This document shows positions 10,867 to 19,474 of a stretch of DNA of 64,000 bases, piece by piece. Location: assembly GCA_942490645.1 (NCBI GenBank), contig CALNXN010000002.1, positions 372,001 to 436,000 on the forward strand, in the 5' to 3' direction. The DNA is from CALNXN01 sp942490645 (GTDB taxonomy: Bacteria; Pseudomonadota; Alphaproteobacteria; Rhodobacterales; Rhodobacteraceae). Each line of letters opens with the position of its first letter. Positions within the stretch are counted from its first letter, which is position 1. A program made the position numbers and the translations under genes. Under the pieces are notes generated by a model, which worked only from the letters and a program-made list of their open reading frames with translations, did not search any database and was not told the DNA's origin.

Positions 10867-12498
10867 ATGGGTTGGATGAGCGATGAAAGCGGGCTGGATA
10901 AGTGCGCGGCGAACTATGTGCCGCTGACGCCTTTGTCGCATCTGCAACGCGCAGCAAGGGTGTTTCCCAAACGAACGGCCGTGATCTACGGCGACCACCG
11001 TGTAACCTATGCGCAGTACCACGCGCGATGCTCCATGCTGGCCTCGGCGCTGGCCGCGCGCGGTGTGCGTCCCGGCGATGTGGTCGCCACCCTGATCCCC
11101 AACTTGCCCGCTCAGGCCGAAGCGCATTTCGGCGTTCCAGCTTGTGGCGCAGTGCTCAACACGATCAACACGCGGCTGGATATCGATACGGTTGCCTATA
11201 TCTTTGACCATGGCGAGGCCAAGGTGGCTCTGGTCGATCCGCAATTTCTGGATCTTGCCGAAGCGGCCATCGCACGGATGGACGGCACCGGCCCCTTGAT
11301 CATCGAAGTGCCTGACGCGGCGGCGGGATTTCCCGCCAGCGGACGGTACGAAACATACGAAGACATGCTGGCCACAGGCGTGCAGGATTTTGCATGGCTG
11401 ATGCCCGAAGACGAATGGGAAAGCCTTGCGTTGAATTACACCTCCGGTACCACCGGTCGACCCAAGGGCGTCGTCTATCACCACCGTGGTGCCTACCTGA
11501 TGACAATGGGAACGGTGGTCAGCTGGCGCATGGTTCTGCACCCGGTTTACCTGACGATTGTGCCGCTTTTTCATTGCAACGGCTGGAACCACACATGGAT
11601 GATGCCGATGCTGGGCGGCACGATCGTATGCTGCCGCGATATCACCGCGCCCGCGATCTTTGACGCCATCGCGGACGAAGGCGTCACCCACCTCGGTGGT
11701 GCGCCGATCGTTCTCAATATGCTGGTCAATGCGCCGAAAAGTGAACGCCGCAGCTTTGAGCATACGGTGGAGGTTTTCACCGCTGGCGCACCGCCCGCGC
11801 CCGCGACGCTGACCAAAATCGAAGAGCTTGGGTTCAACGTCACGCAGGTTTACGGGCTGACCGAAACATATGGCCATGTCACCGAATGCATCTGGCGCGA
11901 CGAAGACTGGAGCGCGCTGGACAAGCCCGCCCGCGCCGCGATCAAGGCCCGTCAGGGTGTGGCCTTCCCAATGATGGAAGACATCACGGTGCTGGACGAT
12001 CACATGGCGCAGGTTCCAATGGACAGTCAGACCCAGGGCCAGATCGTGATGCGCGGCAATTCGGTCATGAAGGGGTATCTCAAAAACCCGCAAGCCACCG
12101 CCGAGGCATTCAAGGGCGGATATTTTCATTCCGGTGACATCGCCGTGCAGCACGATGACGGTTACATGCAGATCGCAGACCGCGCCAAGGACATCATCAT
12201 CTCGGGTGGCGAAAATATCTCGTCGGTGGAGGTCGAAGGCGTTCTGATGGGGCATGATGATGTTTTGCTGGCTGCCGTGGTTGCCAAACCAGACGACAAA
12301 TGGGGCGAAGTGCCATGCGCGTTTGTCGAATTGAAACCCGGAGCGTCCGTGGACGAGGCTGGATTGATCGCCTTTGCACGGCAAACACTGGCCGGCTTCA
12401 AAGCGCCCAAGCGGGTAATGTTTGAGGAACTGCCAAAGACATCCACCGGCAAGATCCAGAAGTTCGAGCTGCGCAAACGGGCGCAGACCCTCGACTGA
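10867..12498 (+). CDS. Medium/long-chain acyl-CoA synthetase (AMP-forming), DmdB/AlkK-like
   Basis: 543 residues from ATG 10867, chosen for the GGGGAG site seven bases upstream. Earlier in-frame codons overlap the divergent gene's leader. ANL-superfamily motifs are all present: NYTSGTTGRPKGVVYHHRG (P-loop), YGLTETYGH, HSGDIAVQHDDGYMQIADRAKD and KTSTGKIQKFELR with the catalytic Lys. It adenylates a carboxylic acid and transfers it to CoA. Length and motifs match the group containing 3-methylmercaptopropionyl-CoA ligases as well as medium-chain fatty acid ligases, so the substrate is open. Confidence 0.9.
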   Translation: MGWMSDESGLDKCAANYVPLTPLSHLQRAARVFPKRTAVIYGDHRVTYAQYHARCSMLASALAARGVRPGDVVATLIPNLPAQAEAHFGVPACGAVLNTINTRLDIDTVAYIFDHGEAKVALVDPQFLDLAEAAIARMDGTGPLIIEVPDAAAGFPASGRYETYEDMLATGVQDFAWLMPEDEWESLALNYTSGTTGRPKGVVYHHRGAYLMTMGTVVSWRMVLHPVYLTIVPLFHCNGWNHTWMMPMLGGTIVCCRDITAPAIFDAIADEGVTHLGGAPIVLNMLVNAPKSERRSFEHTVEVFTAGAPPAPATLTKIEELGFNVTQVYGLTETYGHVTECIWRDEDWSALDKPARAAIKARQGVAFPMMEDITVLDDHMAQVPMDSQTQGQIVMRGNSVMKGYLKNPQATAEAFKGGYFHSGDIAVQHDDGYMQIADRAKDIIISGGENISSVEVEGVLMGHDDVLLAAVVAKPDDKWGEVPCAFVELKPGASVDEAGLIAFARQTLAGFKAPKRVMFEELPKTSTGKIQKFELRKRAQTLD

Positions 12499-12596
12499 TG
12501 CACCTCTCGCAGGAGTTGAAAACACTTGGTACGATTGCCGCAGGGCACCGTGGCGTGGTACCGTGTTCAGGTTAAAGAGGCAGAGCAGAACCGCCC

Positions 12597-13610
12597 ATGA
12601 CCGCCCTGAAAAAATATCAGCGGATTGAAGCCGTTGGCCTTTGGCGTGCAGCGCCGGGCGAACAACGCCGCGAGGTCGTTGTTTCGATTGGGGATGCGAC
12701 GCTTGTGATTTCCGATATGACCGACCGTGCCGTTGCGCATTGGTCTTTGGCGGCTGTCGAACGTGCCAACCCCGGCAAACGCCCGGCCCTGTTTCACCCC
12801 GATGGAGACCCCGGAGAGACGCTGGAGCTGGCTAAATCTGAAAAAGAGATGATTGACGCCATCGAAACGCTGCGCCGTGCTGTCGATCGTGCGCGCCCAA
12901 AACCCGGGCGGTTGCGCTGGCTCAGCGCGACCCTATCCGTTGCGGCGGTGGTTGCGCTGGGTGTGTTCTGGCTGCCGGGGGCCATAATATCACACACCGT
13001 TTCAATCCTGCCGAGTGTCAAACGGGCGGAGATCGGGCGCGGCTTGCTGATGCAGATCGAGCGATTGACCGGACCCGCCTGTGCGGATGCCACAGGTCAA
13101 CGCGCGCTATCCCGTATGGGTGCCAATTTGGGCGTCGGACCACTGAGCATTTTGCCATCGGGCCTGAACAACAGCCTGAGCCTGCCTGGTGGACGGGTCC
13201 TACTCAATCGCGCGCTGGTCGAAGACTTTGAGGAACCCGACGTTGTGGCTGGGTATGCGCTTGTTGAACGTCTGCGCGCGCGTCAGAATGATCCGCTCGA
13301 GGCGCTGTTGCAGCATGCCGGTGCCTGGGCCAGCTTTCGCCTGATGACCACCGGAGATGTTAAAGCCGAGACGCTGGCTCGCTACGCTCAGCATGTGCTC
13401 CGCGCGCCCCGGCCAGAGCCGGACACAGAAGCCGTATTGCAAAGCTTCGCAGACGCGGGCCTGCGCAGCACGCCTTACGCCTATGCGCGCGACATCACCG
13501 GAGAAACCGTCTTGCCGCTGATCGAAGCGGATCCGATGTCGGGGCAGACACCCAAAGAATTGCTGCCCGATGGCGAATGGTTGCGCCTGCAAACCATCTG
13601 CGGCGGCTGA
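12597..13610 (+). CDS. Membrane protein resembling an M48 peptidase without its zinc motif
   Basis: 337 residues: an N-terminal cytoplasmic part (1-105), one membrane helix at about 108-132, then a periplasmic-side domain. Residues 196-211 (LPGGRVLLNRALVEDF) closely follow the strand-helix pattern placed just before HExxH in M48 metalloproteases. At the expected place (about 220-224) the sequence reads YALVE, with no His pair. It is therefore probably a catalytically dead relative, or a convergent fold. It ends 12 bp from the convergent neighbour. No function is assigned. Confidence 0.75.
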   Translation: MTALKKYQRIEAVGLWRAAPGEQRREVVVSIGDATLVISDMTDRAVAHWSLAAVERANPGKRPALFHPDGDPGETLELAKSEKEMIDAIETLRRAVDRARPKPGRLRWLSATLSVAAVVALGVFWLPGAIISHTVSILPSVKRAEIGRGLLMQIERLTGPACADATGQRALSRMGANLGVGPLSILPSGLNNSLSLPGGRVLLNRALVEDFEEPDVVAGYALVERLRARQNDPLEALLQHAGAWASFRLMTTGDVKAETLARYAQHVLRAPRPEPDTEAVLQSFADAGLRSTPYAYARDITGETVLPLIEADPMSGQTPKELLPDGEWLRLQTICGG

Positions 13611-13622
13611 CGTCAGAGGGGG

Positions 13623-14528
13623 TCAACGCCCGTCAAACTGGTCTTGCCGCGCAGGTGCGCTGTTTGACCGGCTCGACATCACCGGCTGCGCCCCGGCGTT
13701 GCGCACGATCCGTTTGTAGGTCTTGCCGTCTTTGCGCAGCAACGTCACCTCGCCCAGTTCAGCGCGCTGCGACACCACGTCAGTATAGGGATAAACAAGC
13801 GCCACCTGCCCGGTCAAATCGCGCCCCGTTGCAGGGTCAATCAATCGCCGTGGCACTGTATCCGTCCACACCAGCTTGGTCGCAATAATGCCCGCCAGGT
13901 TCTGTTCTGCCCGGCGCGGGTTCATCCGATCGTCTTCCCAGACGAACTTGTACCCATGCGGCACTTTCAATCCTTTGGCTTGCTGTCGGTTGAGGTACAC
14001 GTGTTTCGGCATCACACGGGTGCGAAGCGACATGCCCGAAGATGTGGCCTCGGCCAAAGTGACGGTTTGAGGGGCAACTGGCCTGCGCACCAGCGTCACG
14101 TTCTTGGCCGGCGCATGGCGCGTTTGTTGCTTTTGCACCTGCGAGGTTGCGCTAACGGTAGCTGGTGCACGCCGCATCAATGTCGGCTGGGGTGCGATAC
14201 TGTTGGTCAACGGCGCGGACACTTCGACGGCGCCGTTGATTTCCAGCGGCGCATTTGCCCGTACTGTCCTTAAGGTCGGCTCTGCGCCACAAACAATTTT
14301 CCGGTCCCTGGTGACGCGCGGCACCCATTCCACTGCACCATCCACGCCCGCTCGGATATAAACGCAGCCTGTACTGTCGACATATTGGCTCGCCGTATAG
14401 TCACTGGGTGGAAACTCGGCCGGCCCGGTGTTGGACCGCAAACTCTGCGCCGAGGCTGTGCTGGCCGCGAAACCGCAGATTGAAACCGCCACAATTGCAA
14501 ATTTGGTAAACGTCATCATTGCCCCCAC
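13623..14528 (-). CDS. Exported protein of a roseobacter SPOR-associated type
   Basis: About 301 residues (starts at 14528, 14519 or 14516 are all possible). It begins with a signal peptide ending near ASTASAQS. A conserved block with one Cys (QYVDSTGCVYIRAGVDG, then WVPRVTRDRKIVCG) resembles the N-terminal domain that often accompanies SPOR peptidoglycan-binding domains in Rhodobacteraceae. A Pro/Thr-rich linker and a segment VPHGYKFVWEDDRMNPRRA follow. I do not see a clear SPOR repeat at the C-terminus. A periplasmic or envelope role is likely. Confidence 0.75.
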   Translation of the reverse strand: MGAMMTFTKFAIVAVSICGFAASTASAQSLRSNTGPAEFPPSDYTASQYVDSTGCVYIRAGVDGAVEWVPRVTRDRKIVCGAEPTLRTVRANAPLEINGAVEVSAPLTNSIAPQPTLMRRAPATVSATSQVQKQQTRHAPAKNVTLVRRPVAPQTVTLAEATSSGMSLRTRVMPKHVYLNRQQAKGLKVPHGYKFVWEDDRMNPRRAEQNLAGIIATKLVWTDTVPRRLIDPATGRDLTGQVALVYPYTDVVSQRAELGEVTLLRKDGKTYKRIVRNAGAQPVMSSRSNSAPARQDQFDGR

Positions 14529-14608
14529 AAGATCTAGCGGTGACGATGCCGCAAGGCGCCCGCGAAGGCAAGAGCCACGCCCTGTTTACCCCTTACGGAA
14601 TGCGCCGA

Positions 14609-15241
14609 TCACTTGGTGCCGAACATGCGGTCCCCGGCATCGCCCAAACCCGGTACGATGTATCCGATGTCATTCAGGCGGTCATCCACGGACGCCGTGA
14701 CAATCGGCACATCGGGGTGCGCTTCTTTCATCCGTGCAATGCCTTCGGGTGCAGCCAGAAGACACAGAAATCGGATGTTCGTGGCCCCCGATTGCTTGAG
14801 CAAGTCGATAGCGGCGACCGAAGAGTTGCCTGTGGCCAGCATCGGATCAACGGCGATTACCAAGCGGTCATCCAATCCTTCGGGAACTTTGAAATAGTAT
14901 TGCACCGGCTTAAGGGTCTCTTCATCACGGTAAAGCCCCACAAACCCGACGCGGGCGGAGGGGATCAACTCCAGAACGCCGTCCAACAGCCCGTTGCCAG
15001 CCCGCAAGATCGAGATCAGAGCCAGCTTTTTGCCATCCAGCGTCGGCGCATCCATTTCCTGCATAGGGGTTTCAATGCGCTTGGTGGTCATGGGCAGGCC
15101 GCGCGTCACCTCATAGGCGAGCAACTGGCTGATTTCTCGCAAAAGCTGACGAAAGACGGCAGTGGGCGTGGTCTTGTCGCGCATGATTGTCAGCTTGTGT
15201 TGCACCAAAGGGTGATCGACGACGGTCAAATGGTCAGACAT
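14609..15241 (-). CDS. upp: Uracil phosphoribosyltransferase
   Basis: 210 residues from ATG 15241, which has an AGGAG site seven bases upstream. An earlier in-frame ATG adds 15 unrelated residues. It contains the PRPP-binding signature VDPMLATGNSSVAAI, the SILRAGNGLLDG loop, and the C-terminal uracil site YIVPGLGDAGDRMFGT. It converts uracil plus PRPP to UMP. It lies directly downstream of deoB-deoA-cdd on the same strand, so pyrimidines released from nucleosides can be reused. Confidence 0.96.
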   Translation of the reverse strand: MSDHLTVVDHPLVQHKLTIMRDKTTPTAVFRQLLREISQLLAYEVTRGLPMTTKRIETPMQEMDAPTLDGKKLALISILRAGNGLLDGVLELIPSARVGFVGLYRDEETLKPVQYYFKVPEGLDDRLVIAVDPMLATGNSSVAAIDLLKQSGATNIRFLCLLAAPEGIARMKEAHPDVPIVTASVDDRLNDIGYIVPGLGDAGDRMFGTK

Positions 15242-15301
15242 GCGCGGCTCCTTCATAAGTGTTGCAATGGGTGTAAACAGGTTCACCGGTGGGCCGCAAC
15301 C

Positions 15302-16493
15302 CTAGGCGGGTATTGGCACTTTGAGATGCTCTGCAACCAACCTCGCGACATCGGCAAAGCCAATGTGCCCCAAGGATCCGCCACCGCACCCGGCGATCAG
15401 AACAGGTACGCGTTCGCGGGTGTGATCCGTCCCGACCCACGTCGGATCATTTCCGTGATCCGCCGTCAAAAGCAGCATGTCACCGTCTCGCATCCGCTCC
15501 AGTACGCCGCCGACCTGCGCGTCGAACCATTCGAGATGACGCGCATAGCCGGACACATCCCGGCGGTGGCCGTAAAGGCTGTCGAATTCGACGAAATTGG
15601 CAAAGATCAGGCTTCCGTCATCCGCGTCGTCCAGCAGATCATTCAAGTGATGCATCAGCCTGTCATCCGTACCTTTGCGGATGTCGTCAAACCCTTGCAT
15701 TGAGAAAATATCTCCAACCTTTCCAACGCCATAAACCCGCCGCCCCGCATTCTGCACCCAATTGCTCAGCACCGGAGCGGGCGGGGCAATCGCATAATCA
15801 CGGCGGTTACTGGTGCGGGTAAAGCGGCCGGGTGTGCCGACAAAGGGGCGGGCGATGACGCGGCCCACTTTCATGGCGTGCAGGTGCGGCGCGAGCGTAC
15901 GGCACAACTCCAGTAACCGCTCCAGGCCAAAGGTTTCTTCATGCGCCGCAATCTGAAACACAGAATCCGCCGAAGTGTAGCAGATCGGCCAACCGCTGCT
16001 GATGTGTTCGGCCCCGTGTTCGGCGATGATTTCGGTGCCCGAGGCATGGCAGTTCCCCAAAATGCCATCGGTTTTGGCGAGGCGGCACACCTCGGCGATC
16101 AGGTCATCAGGGAACGCGTGTGCTGTGTTTGGGAAATAGTGCCAATCCCACGGTACGGGCACGCCTGCCAACTCCCAATGCCCGGACGGTGTGTCTTTGC
16201 CTTTCGATACCTCAGTGGCCGCACCCCATGTCCCCTGTTGGTTCGGTCTCGAAACCGGGCATGTCATCGCCGCTGGCCAGTCGCACGGCTGCACCCAATC
16301 CCATCGCTTCCAGATGTGGAAGCTTGAGCGCGCCGTCTCTGCCGTCGTTGGCCTTGCCTACGGCACAAGCCATGGCGATATGAGCGACCGTATTTGCACC
16401 CGTGTCGGGAACGGTGCCATTGAAATACGCATCCGCGTCGGGGGCGCCGCCGATACCAACCGAATCCATGACCACCAAAAAGGCACGGGCCAT
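15302..16493 (-). pseudogene. deoB: Phosphopentomutase deoB, interrupted by a one-base frameshift
   Basis: The N-terminal 93 codons (from ATG 16493, MARAFLVVMDSVGIGGAPDA) and the remainder (ending at 15302) are in different frames. Joining them by removing one base from the CCCC run at 16232-16235 gives EPTG-TWGAATEVSKGKDTPSGHWE, the expected family sequence, and a 396-residue product, normal for DeoB. All metal-site regions seem intact (DSVGIGGAPDA, LLLTADHGNDPTW, TDHTRERVP). It interconverts ribose or deoxyribose 1- and 5-phosphates. Either the gene is newly inactivated or the extra base is a sequencing error in a homopolymer. The start overlaps deoA's stop. Confidence 0.9.
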
Positions 16494-17797
16494 CAGCCGA
16501 TCCTTTCCTGAATGAGATCGGGTATCTGGGGCGCTTCGGCTGCCATGGTGATCGCCGTGCGCACCTCTTTTGCGGCCCGGTCGGCGGCATCCGAACGCGC
16601 CGCATGCACAACGGCCAAAGGTTGGCCCGCTTCGACACGAGACCCCAGACGGATGACATTCTGCAACCCAACGCTCGGGTCGACGACATCGCTTTCCACA
16701 GCGCGGCCACCGCCAAGTGCCACCACCGACAACCCAAGCGCCTCGCCATCAATTGCGCTGACATAACCGCTGTGTGGCGCCTTTACCTCGCGGATCACAT
16801 TCGCCTCTGGCAAAAACCGCGCCCAGTTTTCGACGAAATGCACCGGGCCTCCCATCGCCGCGATCATGCGGCCGAAACGCTCGGCTGCGCGCCCATCGCG
16901 GATTGCGGCATCTATGGCCTCCGCTCCGGCCTGCACATCCTGCGCCAATCCGCCTGCTTCAAGCAACACCCCCCCCAAGGCGACCGTGATATCAACCAAC
17001 GCACCGCGCGCATCGCCACGCAACACGCGCATCACCTCGGCCACCTCCAACGCATTGCCCAAACTCGGCGCTAACGGCTGGCTCATGTCGCTGATGATAG
17101 CGGTGGTTTTGCATCCGCTGGCATTGGCTGTGTCGACCAGTGCGCGCGCCAATGCGCGAGCCGCGTCAGTGTTTTTCATGAACGCACCGCTGCCCGCTTT
17201 GACGTCCAGGACAAGCGCCTGCAAACCACCGGCCAGCTTTTTCGACAGGATCGACGCCGTGATCAGATCAAGGCTGTCGACCGTCGCCGTGACATCACGC
17301 ACTGCATACAGCCGCTTGTCTGCGGGCGCGATATTTCCGGTCGCACCCACAATCGCGCAACCCGCATCCGCCACAACGGACCGAAACCGCGCCTCGTCCA
17401 AGGCGACGCTGACACCGGGCACGGCCTCCATTTTGTCCAACGTGCCGCCCGTGTGCCCCAACCCTCGGCCCGAGATCATCGGGACATATGCCCCGCAGGC
17501 AGCCAGCGCGGGGGCCAGCACCAATGACACGCAATCGCCAATGCCACCCGTAGAATGCTTGTCAAGCACCGGTCCCGGCACATCCCACGTCATGACTTGG
17601 CCACTGTCACGCATCGCAAGTGTCAGCGCCACGCGGCCCGCGTCGTCCAGTCCGCGTTGACAGACGCCCATTGCAAATGCGCCCGCCTGTGCGTCGCTCA
17701 CCGACCCATCCGCCAGACCCTGCGCCATCCATGTCAACTGATCTGCGCTAAGCGCAGCTCCCGCGCGCAACTGCGCCAGAATTGCACGCGCGTCCAT
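16493..17797 (-). CDS. deoA: Thymidine phosphorylase
   Basis: 434 residues, full family length. The signature SGRGLGHTGGTLDKMEAVPG and the phosphate-binding region LDKHSTGGIGD are present, with the pyrimidine-nucleoside-phosphorylase C-terminal domain from about 345. It splits thymidine into thymine and deoxyribose 1-phosphate, whose next enzyme is DeoB encoded immediately downstream with an ATGA overlap. The upstream cdd gene ends 3 bp before its start, so the salvage genes form one operon. Confidence 0.95.
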   Translation of the reverse strand: MDARAILAQLRAGAALSADQLTWMAQGLADGSVSDAQAGAFAMGVCQRGLDDAGRVALTLAMRDSGQVMTWDVPGPVLDKHSTGGIGDCVSLVLAPALAACGAYVPMISGRGLGHTGGTLDKMEAVPGVSVALDEARFRSVVADAGCAIVGATGNIAPADKRLYAVRDVTATVDSLDLITASILSKKLAGGLQALVLDVKAGSGAFMKNTDAARALARALVDTANASGCKTTAIISDMSQPLAPSLGNALEVAEVMRVLRGDARGALVDITVALGGVLLEAGGLAQDVQAGAEAIDAAIRDGRAAERFGRMIAAMGGPVHFVENWARFLPEANVIREVKAPHSGYVSAIDGEALGLSVVALGGGRAVESDVVDPSVGLQNVIRLGSRVEAGQPLAVVHAARSDAADRAAKEVRTAITMAAEAPQIPDLIQERIG

Positions 17798-17800
17798 GCT

Positions 17801-18190
17801 CTATTGCTCCATATGCTCGGCATTGAACACGCCGGGCAGCAATGCACCGACCGTCGTGACCTGCTCCATCCCGCCCGTTGTCGCCATCGTGACCTTGGCA
17901 TCCGGCCCCGCAAATTCCGCCAACTTTTGGCGGCATCCACCACAGGGTGTTACTGGCATCGGGCTGCCCGCGATTACATAGGCCTCAACGATCTGCCCCT
18001 CGCCTGCGGCAACCATGGCCGCGATGGCTCCGGCTTCGGCGCAGGTGCCTTCGGGATAGGCGACGTTTTCGACATTGCAGCCGACATAAACCGCACCGGA
18101 GGCCGTACGAATGGCCGCCCCAACCTTGAAGTTCGAATAAGGCGCATATGCGTTTTCACGCACGGCAAAGGCGGCGTCTTTCAGTGACAT
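17801..18190 (-). CDS. cdd: Cytidine deaminase
   Basis: 129 residues, the homotetrameric short type. Zinc ligands are Cys50 in the YPEGTCAEAGA motif (with the catalytic Glu52) and Cys83/Cys86 in TPCGGCRQKL. YSNFKVGAA is the N-terminal substrate loop. It converts cytidine or deoxycytidine to uridine or deoxyuridine. It sits 9 bp after the cupin gene and 3 bp before deoA, inside the salvage operon. Confidence 0.96.
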   Translation of the reverse strand: MSLKDAAFAVRENAYAPYSNFKVGAAIRTASGAVYVGCNVENVAYPEGTCAEAGAIAAMVAAGEGQIVEAYVIAGSPMPVTPCGGCRQKLAEFAGPDAKVTMATTGGMEQVTTVGALLPGVFNAEHMEQ

Positions 18191-18199
18191 TGCGCTCTC

Positions 18200-19285
18200 C
18201 TATTTCTGCGTCGTCTCAAAGATGCCCGGCAAGGACACTTCAAGCAATTCCAGATCGTCGGTCGCATCCGAATACCGCACCCTCATGCCCGGCGGGATCA
18301 CAAAGGCATCGCCCGCTTCCAGCGGGTATGGATCACGTCCGTCACCTTCCAAAGTCATCTGCCCGTCCATCACAAAAGTGAACAAAATGTCGCTGTTGTG
18401 CACAGTCCAATCGGGCATCCCTTCTCCCTTTCGCACTACGTGAACGCCTGCAACTCCGCCAGTGTGATCTGCGATGGTCGTGTCACGGCTCTGGAATCCG
18501 GGCAGTCGAAACGGGGCCCATGTGGCCTGATCCGCCTGGTGATGTACAAACCTTTGGCCTTGAAACACCCGGTCGAGGTTTGCTGGTCCGTTGGGAAGCT
18601 CCATCTGGTGGTCAATCGTCGTCACGTGCTCGGCCGGAACCCCAATTTCGATCACTTCGATATTGTCACTCGCAAAAAGCACGCGGTGGCGGATTTCCGG
18701 CGGCTGGATGACGCAGTTCCCGGCATGAAGGCGAAACGGCTCGCCCTGATCTTCGTACACAAGGTCAACCCAACCACGATAGCAGAAAATCAACTGAAAC
18801 CCGACCGTGTGATAATGCACCATGTCAGGCACCGGGCCACCATCGGGGATACGGATGTGGCTGGCGATGATCGACCCGCCCAACCGATCCGGGATCAGAT
18901 CGCGGTAATGCATGCCAGCGCGCCCGATGATCCAGGGCGCTTGATCCGCGAGGCGCCGCACCACAAACGAGTGCACCGTCTCGGGCATGACCAACGGTTC
19001 GTGCAGCGGCACAATCTCGACCTGCGTCCCATTGGGTGCGGTCAGGCTGCGCGCACCACCCGCAAACGTGTCGGGTTCATCCGTCAAAATCCGCAACGTT
19101 CCGGCAGGTTCCGTCGCGCCTTTTTGGATGCGCAACCGTAGTCCATGGCCTGAAAACACCGCTACCGATGGGTCATCAGCGGGGTAGATGCTGTCCATCC
19201 GCATGCCCAGAACCTTGGTGAAAAACGGAATGTCATCGCGCAAATCCTCAGTTGGCAAGCGCACTTCCGCTTGAATATCGCTCAT
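18200..19285 (-). CDS. VOC-cupin-cupin fusion protein, first gene of the salvage operon
   Basis: 361 residues from ATG 19285 (AGGAGG four bases upstream). Residues 1-100 resemble a glyoxalase/VOC half-module (VRLPTEDLRDDIPFFTKVLGM). Two cupin barrels follow, about 130-230 and 275-355. The first carries plausible metal ligands His157, His159 and His200 (VHYHTVGFQL, PPEIRHRV). The second looks like a degraded-ligand cupin (VIPPGMRVRYSD). The enzyme's chemistry is unknown. Being fused by position to cdd-deoA-deoB-upp suggests a step in pyrimidine or deoxysugar use, or sensing of one of its intermediates. Confidence 0.85.
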   Translation of the reverse strand: MSDIQAEVRLPTEDLRDDIPFFTKVLGMRMDSIYPADDPSVAVFSGHGLRLRIQKGATEPAGTLRILTDEPDTFAGGARSLTAPNGTQVEIVPLHEPLVMPETVHSFVVRRLADQAPWIIGRAGMHYRDLIPDRLGGSIIASHIRIPDGGPVPDMVHYHTVGFQLIFCYRGWVDLVYEDQGEPFRLHAGNCVIQPPEIRHRVLFASDNIEVIEIGVPAEHVTTIDHQMELPNGPANLDRVFQGQRFVHHQADQATWAPFRLPGFQSRDTTIADHTGGVAGVHVVRKGEGMPDWTVHNSDILFTFVMDGQMTLEGDGRDPYPLEAGDAFVIPPGMRVRYSDATDDLELLEVSLPGIFETTQK

Positions 19286-19432
19286 AAACCCTCCTGCATA
19301 TCCGCCGCTATCCTGCGCGCCACTGGCCGTATTTACAACCCACCGCCCCAACGTCATCTGGACCAGATACGACATGACACATGCGCCATTCCACCCTTAG
19401 CCCTGAACATCTGCTTGGCCCCGAAGAAAAAT

Positions 19433-19450
19433 TAGTTTAACACTAAACTA
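19433..19450. promoter_or_regulatory. Perfect inverted repeat, candidate operator of the malic enzyme gene
   Basis: TAGTTTA, four-base spacer ACAC, TAAACTA: two perfect 7-bp arms in an A/T-rich setting 24 bp before the malic enzyme ATG. The symmetry and spacing suit a dimeric repressor such as a MarR- or GntR-type protein. The regulator is not encoded next to it. Confidence 0.6.
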
Positions 19451-19474
19451 TTCTGAACAAGAGGGCTTGAAAGC

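Noticed and set aside
10849..12525. 558-codon minus-strand frame opposite the acyl-CoA synthetase
   Set aside because: The plus strand carries all ANL motifs and a good ribosome-binding site; the antisense frame is very rich in His and Arg and has no domain.
14519..15703. 394-codon plus-strand frame opposite upp and deoB
   Set aside because: Both minus-strand genes are recognised enzymes; the plus frame crosses two genes and an intergenic gap.
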